A DNA stretch of 64,000 nt from Plumapathes pennacea (GCA_964036295.1 OZ038465.1:3295115-3359114), one strand, 5' to 3'; shown: positions 29,247-45,600, counted from the first letter of the stretch. The notes: a model not told the origin generated them from the letters alone. Numbers and translations are program-made.

Positions 29247-31673
29247 ATGTTGCGTCTTTTGGGTAAACGGTCTTTACCTCGCTGCGCCTCATTGGTCTCC
29301 CATGTCAGGCTCCTCACGCACAGCCCTCCTCAGCCTCGACTTATTCAGGAAGCCAGAGCACAGTGGACAGAAAAGACCATCAATGTGACTTGGAGGGACG
29401 GCACAACCAATCGATATCCCCTCGTGTACTTACGAGACAATTGTCAGTGCTTGTCGTGTTATGATCCGAACTTAAAGTTGAGGCTGTCCGATGTGATGAG
29501 CGTATGTATCACAGTTCCTCAGCTCCGCTCCATACCCCTAGTTGAACTCTTGTGACACATCCTCCTCTGACTACCAAATGCACATTTGGTCAAGTCTGCA
29601 GTCAGTCTTTTTATTATTTTATGGTACTCAGAAACGAATCAGTCGCCGTAACGTGACTAATGGCCGCATTTGCTCTTTGGAGCGCAAAAAATTATATCCG
29701 TTCCTGCTTATCCTTCTTTCAGTATTGTGACTTGAAGTATGACGACATCAAGGTGAGTGTCTCTGAAGACAATGTCCAGCTAGGAATAAGATGGCCAGAC
29801 AATCACGTGAGCATCTTTAGAGCTGATTGGCTGCAGGAAAGACGTTTTCCGGAGAGTAGAGAACCTACGAAATCTATCATACCAAACCACGTTGCACTGT
29901 GGGGAAACGATAAGAGAGGGACCATTCCACAGATGAACTTTGAGGAGATTCTATTGGACAACGATGGGGTGTGCAAATGGAGCGATCTCCTCAGAAAATA
30001 CGGCTTTGTGTTCATGACTGATATTCCCATAGAGCCGGGTCAACTGACACGTCTGGCTGAACGGGTCGCGGGATACATCAGGTCAACCATCAGTGGGTGA
30101 GTGTAGAAGGAAGGAACTGAGCTGCCAGCCCCTCCCCACCCATCCCCCCTCCCCTTCCCAATTTATTTTCTCGTAAACTAGGAGGGGGGGGGGGGGGGGG
30201 AATCAGATTTTTGGGAGGGAGGTCGTAGCTAAACAAAGAGGGGCCATAATTATTTCTGCCAAAAAGTTTGACATAATATTTTTATGTTCTTCAATTTTCT
30301 TTCTTTCTTTTTTCTATATATTTTTCATTTCTTGCTAATACGCTTTCAACACGCTCAGTATATAAAATCAACGGAAATGAGATTGCCTACTTAAGGGTGT
30401 TTTCCTGTTTGGTTTATTTCTCAGATCCGTATTTGAAATCGTTGTAAACCCGGATAGCTTTGGTCTGCCGTTCACCGACAAGATGGTCGCCCCACACCTC
30501 GATCAGCCATTTCTCGACAACCCGTCTGATGTACGTAAATCATCTACACCGACATTATAATTTAGTGTTTGCACTTGAAAAGAAACAAAGATACACGGTG
30601 TAGGGCATTGATCGGTTTTAAAGTTACTGTCCAATGTGTGCCATCACTAAATGCGTGTTTTCACTAGCGCATTTAAGCATAAGCACAAGAGTCAGAGCTA
30701 CAGTGCAACATAAGCAAGAAAAGGAATCGAACACGTGCGTTCCTTATGCTATGCTTATATCGCCACTGCCGCTCTCTTGTGCTTATATGATAGAGTATGC
30801 TTATGCGCTAGTACACGTCTACGATCACGTCTACTCCTTTCTACTTATGCTTATATTCGCCACTAGGGTCACTCTCTTGTGCTTGTGGCTTCTCTCATTT
30901 CTAACTCGGCGTTAAAGCCTTGTCCTCACTAGCGCATAAGCATAAACATAAGCATAAGAATAAGACAGCGACAGTGGCGACATAAGCATAAGCATAAGGA
31001 TCAAACATGTTCGTTCCTTATGCTTATGCTTATGTCGCCACTGTCGCTCTCTTATTCTTATGCTTATGCTTATGCTCATGCGCTAGTGAGGACCAGGCTT
31101 AACAATTCAATTTTCGGGATTCTCTTCATTTTCCAGGTGCTTCTTTTGCGCTGCCTAAAGCAATCGTCCGAAGGAGGCGAGACAGTGCTTGCTGATGGAT
31201 TTAACGTTGCCGCACAGATTTACAAGGCCGACCCAAAGGCATTCGAATCTCTCACACAGTCCTGCCTCCCTTACCGCTACATGGAAGAATCACCCTCTGG
31301 TAAAGCTATGGTGGAAAGCGAGAAAGTTCCCATACGGTACGCATTCTTAGTCATCTCATTACATTTGACGAATATCACCTTCCCTTTCCCTTCCATCCCG
31401 CTTTTGGAGTAGTTTTACTGGAGATACGATATTTGCAGATATCCCCTCGCCGATGCAGGTATTAGGTGTAATTTTTCCTGGTAAACTAAATATACTTTCT
31501 GAGGGACATTTCTTTATTCTAACATTTATTCGAAATTGGCAATATATTGTGATTTGTTTACGGTTACGTTCCTTATCTGCTGTTCAGTAACCTCGGGTTA
31601 CAAAACAAACAAAAACAACAACAAACAAACAACAAAAAAGAAAGAAAGAAAGAAAGGAAGGAAGGAAGGAGGA

Positions 31674-31753
<80 letters not shown>

Positions 31754-32360
31754 AATCATAAAAGTTACGAGCTTCTGACATCGTGCACCCAAAAACTGCA
31801 ATGCTTTGCTGACGTCAACGTTTCGTTGTAAGACGTCTCGCCGGGTTTAACAGGGTCTTTAATGAATTTGTTTGGCGTACATTTCGCTGTTTGCCCAGAA
31901 AGCAGGAGTTGTGTGTTTTGGTCTTGCCAGTTGTATGCGTGGTTTGAAATCAGTTATATTTTACATTGGTGCAAGATTTCTAACATAGCCGATCTCTGTT
32001 CACGCAATGTTTAGCTTGGATCATGCCGGAAAACTCCGTCAGATCAGTTACAACGAACACAGCAGAGCTACTAAATACCTCATGTCGGTGAAAGAGGTCG
32101 AGGAATTCTACAACGCTCACTTTATGCTGACAAAGCTAATCAGAGATCCAGCCAACATATTGACCCTCAAGATGCAACCAGGACAAGGATTTGCACTGGA
32201 CAACCGCCGCATCATTCATGGCAGAAAAGCGTTTGATATGACGGCTGGAGTTCGGTCGGTAGAAGGATGTTACCTCGATTGGGACGCCATCAACTCGAGA
32301 AAAAGGTACATCAAGAAAGACCAGCAAAATCAAGAACAAGATGTCGCAGTGATGCAGTGA
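29247..32360 (+). CDS. gamma-butyrobetaine / trimethyllysine dioxygenase-family 2-oxoglutarate enzyme, complete, 5 exons
   Basis: Exons 29247-29501, 29723-30096, 30425-30530, 31137-31336, 32015-32360 give 426 residues. The N-terminus (MLRLLGKRSLPRC) is Arg/Leu-rich without acids, consistent with a mitochondrial presequence. A zinc-binding N-domain follows (LRDNCQCLSCY with C-x-C-x2-C, plus the His of WPDNHV). The catalytic jelly-roll shows H-x-D as PHLDQP, then ETVLADGF, and the distal His with the 2-oxoglutarate-binding Arg region as IIHGRKAF near the C-terminus. BBOX1 makes carnitine from gamma-butyrobetaine; TMLHE hydroxylates trimethyllysine. Sequence favours BBOX1-like wording, while the presequence and length fit TMLHE (about 421), so I leave the symbol blank. 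An acceptor at 29236 suggests a 5' UTR intron. It is convergent with SLC35E3. Confidence 0.92.
30655..30900. repeat. ATAAGCATAAGC-rich inverted-repeat copy
   Basis: Related to the palindrome immediately downstream. It begins 'ttttcactagcgcatttaag', with 'cataagcacaagag' answered later by 'ctctcttgtgcttat'. More diverged and possibly nested. In intron 3 of the dioxygenase gene. A short relative sits at about 28385-28425. Confidence 0.6.
30916..31098. mobile_element. palindromic fold-back element flanked by TTAA
   Basis: Almost the whole 183 bp is one hairpin. The left arm (CCTCACTAGCGCATAAGC, 'gacagcgacagtggcgac') is matched in reverse by the right arm (GTCGCCACTGTCGC, GCGCTAGTGAGGACC), with a short centre. 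Both sides carry TTAA (30912-30915 and 31099-31102), as for piggyBac-type target sites. Confidence 0.75.
31637..31755. repeat. (GAAA)n microsatellite
   Basis: About 25-30 GAAA units with a GGAA-rich start, in intron 4 of the dioxygenase gene. ORFs of Lys/Glu/Arg or Phe/Leu/Ser read here on either strand are artefacts. Confidence 0.95.
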
Positions 32361-32387
32361 GGAGTCACCATTCAATAACCAACATTT

Positions 32388-32393
32388 AATAAA
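32388..32393 (+). other. poly(A) signal AATAAA for the dioxygenase gene
   Basis: AATAAA begins 28 nt after the stop codon, and the fold-back repeat copy starts within about 10 nt of it. This would give a very short 3' UTR. Confidence 0.5.
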
Positions 32394-32397
32394 CTCC

Positions 32398-32480
32398 CAC
32401 TGGTTTGCCGTGGTGTGGACTCTTATTTATTTATGGTCAAAATGTTGTGGACTCACGAGACGCTTCGCCGACATTTTCAC
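32398..32480. repeat. partial copy of the fold-back repeat
   Basis: 'cccactggtttgccgtggtg' and 'ggactcttattta', then 'atggtcaaaatgttgtggac' and 'tcacgagacgcttcgccga'. These are the same words as the arm and loop at 14274-14400, with the TTTACGTCATCACATGG segment deleted. Confidence 0.8.
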
Positions 32481-32564
32481 TTCTATACATGTCAAACTGG
32501 CTGCCTTGCGATTTGATTCACTCGTACATGATTCGAATTAATCGTATACGGGTAACACTGTCCA

Positions 32565-32700
32565 CGAATATAGAGAATCAAAAGGCGAAAAATTGACGTA
32601 AAAATGTTGTCTGCCTTTCTAAAGCGTTGCTTGTTAACTTGTTCGAATGTAATAGACGCTTTGGTACCCAAAAATCGGTTTTCTTCTTACGTCTCCTTCG
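32565..32700. repeat. dispersed repeat C, copy 2
   Basis: Matches 24785-24905 in order and orientation. It sits between the two convergent 3' ends of the dioxygenase gene and SLC35E3. Apart from this and the fold-back copy, the 660-bp spacer shows nothing recognisable. Confidence 0.75.
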
Positions 32701-33021
32701 TTACTGCATTCTCTATGTTATCCCGTGAACTGGAGTTCAGTACCGCTGGCCTGGGCCCCAACCGACCGTTACTCAAATAATGGATCGAACACGTAAGCTG
32801 ACCAAATACGGGGAACCTCTTCGTACAGAGCGATAAAGGTCTGTGACAATGAGTCGAAAGGCACGAGTGTCTCCCATAGAAGTTTTTTGGAACTCATACC
32901 ATTCGCTCCTAAATCTTCAGAGTTATACCTTCATAAGGAGACAAATTGCTCCATTTCAGACACATATTTTAATAAGTTTTTAAAATTCAGTAGCGGCGTG
33001 TATCTCTCTATATACACACTC

Positions 33022-35822
<2,801 letters not shown>

Positions 35823-36225
35823 TTATCTTCCCATTATGGAACAGCTGCGATCCACAATGGACAAAGAAAGAACAGCGGCGACAAAATACCACTTCGTTTC
35901 CTTTATTCACGAAAATGTCTCAGGCGTTCCACGTCGGCACTGAGACCACCGAAAGACTAGGCACTAGTTATGAAAACTAGACGGACGACGGAGGAGGGGT
36001 GGGGCAGGGACAGTCCTTTCCACCGCCTCGATGACTGCAGTTTGGCTCATGGACACCGAAAGTTAGCAAAATTTTGTTTACAACAAAACCCGGCTGATAG
36101 GCCGTCGTAAAGTGTTTTTTTTTTAATATGTTCACTTAAATCTTGTTTTCAGTTTAGAAACTTGCGCTCTTCTAGCTTTACAGTCAGTTTTTAACTTTGC
36201 GAAGAAAGTAAAAGAAAAAAAAAAG

Positions 36226-36297
36226 TGCCGTGACCAGGATTCGAACCTGGGTTATTGCGGCCACAACGCAATGTACTAACCACTATACGATCACGGC
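36226..36297 (-). tRNA. tRNA-His (GUG)
   Basis: A 72-nt cloverleaf on the minus strand: acceptor GCCGTGA/TCACGGC with discriminator A, D-arm GATCGTATAGTGGTTAGTAC, anticodon loop TTGTGGC (GTG complement at 36262-36264), and T-arm around GGTTCGAATCC. It differs from the vertebrate tRNA-His only in a few stem pairs. A run of T on the minus strand immediately downstream (about 36212-36224) is the pol III terminator. No intron. Confidence 0.96.
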
Positions 36298-36652
36298 GAG
36301 CTGCCATCCTTGGCGACAGAAGGATTAGCTGAATTTTAACTATAACTACACCTGAGTATTAAAAAATATTGGACCCAAGTGTGCAGCTGTTCACCGCCCA
36401 AGAAGTGTAAGATCTGATTTGTGAGTTTGCCGTTGAAAAAAGGACAATATTTATACATCTGTCATGCATTAACGTGATTGGTTGTCAGACACGCCCACTC
36501 ATCCCAACAACAAACATCGTTGTTTATTATGACCAGCGGTTTCCCCCCAACGAAAGTAAAAGACCAACGAGGAAAGCTGAACAACTGTGCGACTCGGCTC
36601 TTCATTTCTCCTTTTCTTTGATTCATTTTGGTAAGAGCAAGATTTCCGCACC

Positions 36653-39600
36653 ATGCTGGACCCTTCGTCAGAAGAGGAATCGAGCGACGAGGCTCCTGAT
36701 GGCGAAGAACAAGAACTTCTGGGCATTTTCAAAGGGAGCGAGAGCACTGGACTCGCTTCGCCGAACGCGAGTCCACACGGCTCGACACTTTCCCTGCATA
36801 ACAAAACACCAAGTCCGACTCCTTCTCTGAAGTCTAACGTGGCCCTGGCTAAAGAAAAAGAAGATGAAGAAAGGAAAGAAAAGCTTCAACTTTATGTGTT
36901 CGTATTGAGGTGCATAGCTTACCCGTTCAATGCTCGCCAACCCACCGACATGGTTCGTCGACACACCAGGGTCAGTAAGCAAAACTTGTTGCAGATACGA
37001 GAGAGGTTTAGGGCTTTTATAAACGGAGAAACGAAGATTGCCTCAGATGAAGCGTTTCATAACTCGGTGTGTGCATTCGACGAAGGATTCATTCGCAGCG
37101 ATCGAATATTCAAGATGGTTATGAGTGGCGGCTGCTCGGCGAATGATTTCCGCGAGGTTTTCAAAAATATGATAGAGAGACGTGTCCGAAATCTCCCGGA
37201 GATCAGTGGTCTTAGTAAAGAGACAGTCTTGAGCTCGTGGATGGCAAAGTTTGACGCGATATATCGAGGCGAAGAAGACCTCAGGAAAGGTTCGCGTATC
37301 GCCGCCTCTGCAGCATCGGAACTGATATTGTCCAAAGAGCAACTGTACGAAATGTTTCAGACAATTCTGGGCGTCAAACGATACGAACATCAGATCTTGT
37401 ACAACGCCTGCCAGGTATGTAATTTCTGAAGAAAAGCCCCAGGATGTAACAGAAGTTTTTGGGAAATACCATGCGTGATTTGACTGTTTTGGGGTCAAGT
37501 GGTAGGGCAAATCTGGAATCAAATAGTTCAAAAGTTTTTATCACGAAAATAAAATCTCGTTTATATATTCTTTCTAAGCGCACCATCCATGTCAAGTTTC
37601 TAACAGCTGAGTGTGGAGAAACTAATTAATAGACTATAGTTTGTTTTTTCAATTTAATTGTGGTTCAGAATGCTGATCCTGAAATTTCAAGTCAAAGTTC
37701 TGTTTTATAATCACACTTTTCTATTTCCCTTGATTTTGTCATGTAGGGTAACATTTTAGACTGTCCTGTGTTGATCACTTGCCTGGATATTTGTAAATAG
37801 TCAGTGCTGTGATACATATATACTTCTGATATTTTCCTGGCTTGTTCCTTCCTGATATGTTGTATATACGCAATATGCATATATTGTAATATATGCATGT
37901 TGTGTTGTCCTTCTGATTTATTTTAAGTATGCATAATTAGAGCAGTCCGTCTTGTAATGGTCAACATAGTTAATGAGATGTTATCTTCAATGAAATGATA
38001 TTAAACAAATATATCCTTTCAAAACTTTGACAGGTATTTTTGAGACAAAATACTACATTTTTAAGATCTTTAATAAAGGTTTGAAAATATACATTCACCA
38101 GCTGCAGAGGATTAATTTATAATATGTAATTAAAGGCTGATAGGGTATGAAATAATGTACTTTGTAATGCAAAAATTTATGCCCAGGTGACAGTTTTTGC
38201 GAGTCAGTTAATTGTTCTATGATAAATAAAACAGCTGATAAAATATAAAGTTAGATCAATATATAACGTACAACATTTCCCAAGATTACTATATAGATTC
38301 TCCCAACCAGTACAGAAGAGAGTGTATGGTTGATGTATTGAGAACTGATAGTTTAATCATGCAGCTTTCATCTGTCAGTAAGCTGTTGAAAACCAACTAG
38401 TAATTCTCCTCACTACATGGTGATGTATTTCTGGTGAGAGAATGAAAGAAAAAAATAAGAGCTCGTGACAGGGTTAAATTTTAGTGTTTTTATGCAAGTT
38501 AGATGTAGTCAAATGAAAATAGAAGGCCTACAGTGTGTCAAATAATGTTGATCTTTTCTTTTCTTTCTTCTTTTCATTCTTCATTCTCTTTTCTTCTCCT
38601 ACTGTTAAGTTCCACTTTTATCCTCTGCCCCACAATCTGTCCCTGAGGCTCTGAGGATGATATCTATAGATACTGTGAATAATAATGTTTGTTTTTATTT
38701 GATGTTTTAGCTTGACAATCCTGATGAACAGGCAGCATGCATTCGCCGAGAACTGCAGGGCAGAGTAAAAGCTGTTGTGACTCAGAGGAAGGTAAATATA
38801 TAAGGATATCAGAAATAGTGATATAAAAAATTCTTTAACCTTACAGTAAAATTTAGATAACATAGACTCTGCTTTGTATTGTATATTATCTAAAATTGTA
38901 TCATGATCCTGGTTGATTTATGTGAATAATTCAAATTTGCTAAGGTTTTTATCAAAACATTGTTTTGCCTTAAACAAAAGCCAATTTATCCCAGAAGCAG
39001 CAGTTCATATTCTCAGATTTTTCCTGAAATTTTCACTATTTCAGCTCATTGATTTTCTTTCTTTTTTACTTATTGCTTCCAGTGTCTTCCAGCATTTATG
39101 CACAAGAACATGGAGTCTCTCTATGTTGAAGAACAGCAGACTGCCATCAACCAGCTCATGGGAAACTTGGAGAGCTTACCAGTAACCAAGGGCACAACAG
39201 AGTCCAAGTTTCCTCTGTACAGATTGGCAAAGTAAGAATGATCAACTTCAATTTCTCCTTCAGTTTCTCAACAGAAATAGTCAATTATGGTATGAGAAGT
39301 TGACTTTTGATATCTTGCTTAGATAATAGTCTATCAGTTTAGTCTGAAATGTCAGCCATCTCCTCTCCATCCCACAGGGGGCATCAGGGGAGGAGACTGC
39401 TGACATTTTAGACTACTATCATTTCTCACTACATCACATCACTTATGTACTTTCTTCTCAGAAGGCTGGGACATTGCTGCATTTTGATCTTAGGAGTGAA
39501 AGTATTAAGAGTACAAATCAGCTCAACTTCTCAAACATAATTTATAATAATATGGGAAACTTGAAATCAGATTGAACAACTGATTTTCGCTCAACACTCA

Positions 39601-42600
39601 CACATCCTACTATTAAATGGCTGGGGGAATTTACCAGGGAGCTCATGTTTTCAAGTGGTGATGGGGACAGAGTGAAATGTTTATAATCCATTAAAATTCA
39701 ACACATTAACTGCATGCAAGAGAGTTACCCTGCTTGGTATTCTTTCAGAGTGCCAAACACCATATCAATGGTAGAGGTTGCTGATGACGCAGACCCTACA
39801 CTGTCCAAGACAGATGTTGTTCTGTCATTCATGATAGAGGTACAGGATGACAATACAAATTAATACTCTCTGCAGAGGATTTGATGTTACGGTTGCATGT
39901 CAAGTTTGTCCGGTGCTGTCTGGAAGTATTTTGTAGGAACGAGGGTAATCTGGAAAACATGTATAGGAGGCCAGGATTAGTAAATCCTCGTAAATCATCG
40001 AATAATTATTTCAAATTTAGGATAAAGGGGGAAGGAGGTGGGGAGCGCTTATTAATGGAGGGTACTTATTTTCTTTTTATTCCCCAAATCGTGGCCACAT
40101 GGTAATTTTTTCTTTTTTTTTTTTTTTTTTAATGCGCAACATTTGCGCAGAGAGAGAGGATGAACACTGCGTGCATTGAATATCTTGAACTTACACTGTA
40201 GCGTTTTTTCTGGACGATTGTTCGCATTAGATCTTGGGTAAGTTTAAACTTGTAAAAGCTGAATTGGGAAACTAATTCGAAGTTCGTCAGCGCAGCGCCC
40301 ATTAAGCTCTACAAACCGCGCATTTTTCATATTAAACGTGTAATTGTTTTAGCACGGGCGTCGATAAACGTTTCAAATTAAGCATACGCAGATGTTACGG
40401 TAAAAAATAAAATGCTCCAAAAGACAATATTCACGCAGAATTTCGCGCGTAATAGTGTGATGTCTGAGTGTGTCACGTGTTTTCCTGTGTCCTGGCAGAT
40501 AGTTGTGGCTGAAGCCCGTGGACTGAAATCATTACAGGGAAAGAAACTTGTTTACTGCACCATGGAGGTACGTAGAGTGACTCAAAACTTCAAGTCCACA
40601 GTCTTATACCCTCAGGCATTGCCCAGTGTCGTGCTGATACTGATCTGTGTAATGGTAACTAGTTTCTGTAGATTGCTTTTCAATTTAAATATCCTCTCTG
40701 TACGATTATATTCATACTGGTTAGTAGATTAATTAACAAATAGGAATATTAGAGCTGTGCTGACCCCTATTTTGTTCTTAAGGTCGAAGGTGGTGGTGAA
40801 AAGCTTCAGACGCAAAACGAGCCTGCCGCAAAGCCTATGTAAGTACTGTATAATATAGTCTTTGTAAGTACACACTGAGGCCTTCCTGCCAAAGTTCAGC
40901 CTTGAGAGAGGTCAACATCTGAAAGAGACTTCGAAAACGACTTCTATCAGACATGTGCGAAACAAGTCTGAAATCAAATACAACGGGGCCTGTGGAACGC
41001 TCGATTGGCACTCCTAGATCGACAATGCGGGGAGGCTCCGCCCGAAAGGGGTCCCTTTTTGAGCCTCTGGTATTAAAAAGTGTATAGAAAAACGAAGCGT
41101 TTTGGTATTTGAAAGGGTCGGTAAGACGGGCTCGCCGAAGGAAACCCGTATTGACATTTCACAGAGGTTCTAAGACTCGTCCCTCGATTGAGAAGTTCGC
41201 AATAGTCGCGTTCCCGAACAAGTTGCATGCGGCTTTTCTAGTAGACGTTTTCCTGTTCTAAGGCATAAAAAAGGTGCTATTGTGCGACTTGCAGAACATG
41301 TTGGGCACTGATGAATTTTGAGTTCCTCTTCTTCAAGTTCAAGACAGTACCCAAGAACATAGATCCAGTTTCCAATTACTCGTTACGCATTTTTGGTTAA
41401 TGCTCCACGCGGGCCTATACAAATCCACAGTTGTAAGCAGTGCCTGCGACGTCTGTTACATGAACGTTTAATACATGTACAGGCAGGTCACTGATCAGAT
41501 TTTATTGCTTTCAGTTGGGGAACGAGGGCTGACTTCACCACCTGTCACCCGCGGCCTGTGATCAAGGTAAAGCTCTTCCTGGAAAATACAGGAGTGCTGG
41601 CCTTGGATGACAAAGAGTTGGGAAGGGTAAGATGACATTGTCACGAGGCACGTTGTGTTGTGCTCTTCTCCTCGTTCACAAGGTCAGGCAGTTAGATCGA
41701 TCTGGGCCAAATGCGAGGTCATCGTGGACAGTGGGCGTATCTGTTAGAACTATTTCCCACTCCATCAAATACAATGAGTTCTCCGAGTCTTTCTGTGCTG
41801 GATTTTTTACATCCAAGGGACCACTTATTGCATGCTTAAGCCTTTCACTCCCAAGCTCGAAATGCAGATTCTCTCAACCTTTTAAGAGTAAAATGTATGA
41901 GTAATGTAGTGAGAATTGAAAGTTTAATCAACTTTCATCTCAGCAAGGTATAAAAAGCCAAGTTCTCCCTACTGTATCACATGTTTCTGATGATAAACTG
42001 ATTGGAAAAGTCGAAGTGGATTACTAAGCGTAAGGGGGACTATCAATTTACGAGGGCGAACCAAGGTGGGAAAGAAGCCTTCTCAATGTGCGATCAAAAA
42101 TATCGGCTGTGCGTATAAAAGGGAGTAGTGGAGATTTAGCCGAACTCTTGTGTTGTCATAGGTGATTATCAAGCCATCCCCTGGAGGTGCCGATGCGTTT
42201 GAGTGGCACGAGATGTCGACTTCCAAGGGCTGGTCCGGCGAAAAGATTAAACTGAAGATTTCCGCAAAAATGGACAAACCGGTGAACCTAAAGAAGTGCG
42301 GGTGAGTAAGTGAAAATGACTCAAATCCAGTTGCTTCCATTCGTTTACAAGCCGCCTAATTCCCAACTAAAGTTCAGTAATTGTAAGAGCAAGCGGCGAG
42401 CGTTAGTGCTGCAGCACCCGAGTTTAAATATCTACAGACTAACTGAAGCTTTATATCTGGGTTACTTTAATCTATTTATCGCAGTGTATTTTCTAGCTTG
42501 TTGATTAAGGAATTCTCACTTTGAATTTCCATGTATTTATTAGTTTGTCACTTAGTCTATTCGCGTACAATTGCAGGCTGCATGACACTGTTGGAGGTAA

Positions 42601-45600
42601 CTTATAGCGTTTCTTTTCCAGTTATATCTTCGCGCGAGGGAAGACAGTTTGGAAGAAATGGAAAAAGAGATTTCTGGTTATCGTGCAGGTTAGCTGGATC
42701 CTGTTCTTTCTTTTAGATCCTTGTCATACAGAACTGTCAAATAAAGAGTAGTACCTTTACTCCCCGGCTAGTTTATTTCGCTCCCAGTGCGTTCCAGAAA
42801 ATGTGCGCGAGAAATTGTAAATTGACAGGTCAATGATCTGGGCGAGCTATCGAATTAAACCAAGTTCTACTTGCTGTATGATTTATCTCTGGCGAGAAAC
42901 TGGAAGAGGAAGTTTAAGTCAATCACTCTTGAGATGAAAGGACTACGTTTGACTTCGTAAATCTTTTTATTTGGGTTTTAAGATAGCCTTTCAAAATGTC
43001 TCAAACCGTGTAACTTTTCGTCTCAAGGTGAGTCAGTACACCTTTGCCGTGTGCAGTTACGGCGAAAAGAAAACTGAACCGTCGGAGATGATGCAGCTAG
43101 ATGGCTACACAGTCGACTACTGTGAACCACTCGCAGGTAATGTGGACATATTCATACCAACACTTACACTGCCACTTACTCCATAGAAAACTTCCAACTC
43201 CTGAACTGTGAAATGAACTTAAAGGTGTGACCATTCAAATGAATACTGACCCTCGTAAGAAGCACAGTCTAAAAGCAGTGTTGTTGAGCGGGTTGTTGTT
43301 GTTGTTGTTGTTTTGTTTTTTGTTTTTTTTTCATTTCTAACCCTTTCACTGCCAGAGGCAAATTTAAAATCCTGAACTGTCAACTTAAACTTAAAGGGGT
43401 CGCCACTTTAAAACGAAAAGCGCCTCAACGAGAGCACATTCTAGTAGCAGCGTTCATGTTATTTATCTTTTACTCTACACATCTAAAATGTTGGTTTAAT
43501 GTCCCTAGATGAAGACCACAAGGACGGGCGGTTCTTTTTCAAGGCCGTCAAGGAAGGCGACCAGGTCGTGTTCGCAACAGACGAGGAGCTGGAGAGACAG
43601 ATTTGGGTAAACAAGTTGTACACGGCCACGGGACAGTCACACAAGCCTGTCGCTCCAAAGCTGTCTGTCAGCTCTGCTCCAAGCCAGTCGAACAGTTTGA
43701 CAAGATGGCAAGGAGGTAAGGGGGTGGAGGGGGTGGAGGGCAACCTCCTCTTCATTGTCTTTCTTCTCTCGACTCTGTCTCTATTCTTTTTTCTCGACCT
43801 CTTTCCACTTGGTTTGTAAGAGCAAGGCCTAGTCTTTCATATTTCTCCTTTTCAATTCAGATGCAGACCGAGCTCGCAAACTTGGTTTGGACGAACTGAT
43901 CCAGGCAGACCCGTGCATCTTTGATCACCTGCGTTTGTTTGAAATGCTGCAGCGCTTGACTCTAACTCACAGGCTCAACGACTCTTATTCATGTTTGGTA
44001 AGGCTCACAAACGTGCAGCTTTATATCTGTCAGAGTGTATAGACAATGATACAGCGACCAGGTTCATAGTCAGGTTGGACACCGCGGAAAAATGCTTTTC
44101 GACCGTGCACGGCTGTGTTATTTCTAAGTCACTCAGCGGTCATTGCACAAAACTGTGAATTCAAGTGCAGATTTGTAGTTCAGAATAACGCTTGTAAAAC
44201 TTGAAACTTAGCCAAGAAACTCAATATCCTCCTCGGTTATCAACTATAAGCTACGTTCAATGCATGCTCTGTGCACAAGAAAAAACGAGGCTTGCACACG
44301 AGGTGAAATGTTACCTTGAATTATGAGAAGTTAGGTAGCCATGGTGACGAACGCTGACCAACGGAAGTGACGTCAGGAGCGTATTTCCGCGGTGTCGTCA
44401 GGTTGGTTCATTATGTGTGCGCCTCCCACCATGCACTGTGTCCCGAGTTGGCTGGATTTTTCTCGGCCAGTTAGTTGTATTGTATAAGTATTTTAGTATG
44501 GGTGCGTGGTTGTCATCGTCACTAGTGGTATCTGAAAGTTAATTTCTTTACTTGTTCTTGTATGTTGTTGTTGTTGTTGTTTTTTTTTGTTTTTGTTTTG
44601 TTTTTGTTTTTGTTTTTTTTATTTACACAGGGTTGGTTTTCTCCTGGCCAGCTCTTTGTATTGGATGAATATTGTTTCCGGTATGGCGTGCGTGGTTGTC
44701 ACCGCCACTTGTGTTATCTGAGTGACTTGCTGGATCGCGCAGAAACTGGCATCATGATTGATCCCACGCTGCTGCACTACAGCTTCGCTTTCTGCGCCTC
44801 GCATGTCCATGGTAACAGGTAGAGTGGCACAGACTCCCGTGTTGATCTTGTTCCTTAAGTGTAACGTTGTGTCCTTATTCCTACAAGTTTGAGTGCTGTT
44901 ATTGTTGTTGTGGGTCCATGTTTACTGTTGTTGTTCAGCTTGTTATTTGCTTTTTGCTTCTGCGCTCATATCATCTGTTTGCTGCAAAGTTAGTTAAATA
45001 GCTTTGTGGTAACATATACAATAGTGTACAATGTACTTGTTACAATTGATGGCTAAGCCTAGTTCTGATTTGTATAAATTTGCGTTGCTTTTCCCATATT
45101 TCAGATATTCTCGTTAAGGCCATGTCACACGAGGCAAGCTTCGTGCAACTTGCAACGCAACGCCGTTGCGAGACAAGTTGCAGAAGAAATTGCGCGTGTG
45201 ACACCCCCTCTTTACAACTTGCAACGCAACAAAAATTTGCGAAACAAATTGCAGAAAAAGTTAACCAGTCTTCTACTTTCGCAACGTTGCATGGTCTTGT
45301 TGCACCGTGTGACATGTTGTCGTCAGCGTTGCGAGACAAGTTGCAAGGAAAATTGCGTGACATGACCTTTGCATTTTGGTGCACTTTATACAGAAACCAC
45401 TGATTCTTCCTTCCTTCCTTCCTTCCTTCCTTCCTTTGCTTGCTTCTTTCTTTGTAAAAGTCACTTTTCATGCGAGGATTTTTCCTTTGTAGGCCTGATG
45501 GTGTAGGAACCATAACTGTCGAGGAGAAGTCCAAGTTCGAAGAAATTAAAGACCGCCTTTGGAACATGCTCTCTACCCAGATAACGCAATTCAGGTGCTT

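Noticed and set aside
31536..31801. ORFs of poly-KE/KR and poly-FLS on both strands
   Set aside because: They are translations of the (GAAA)n microsatellite inside an intron.
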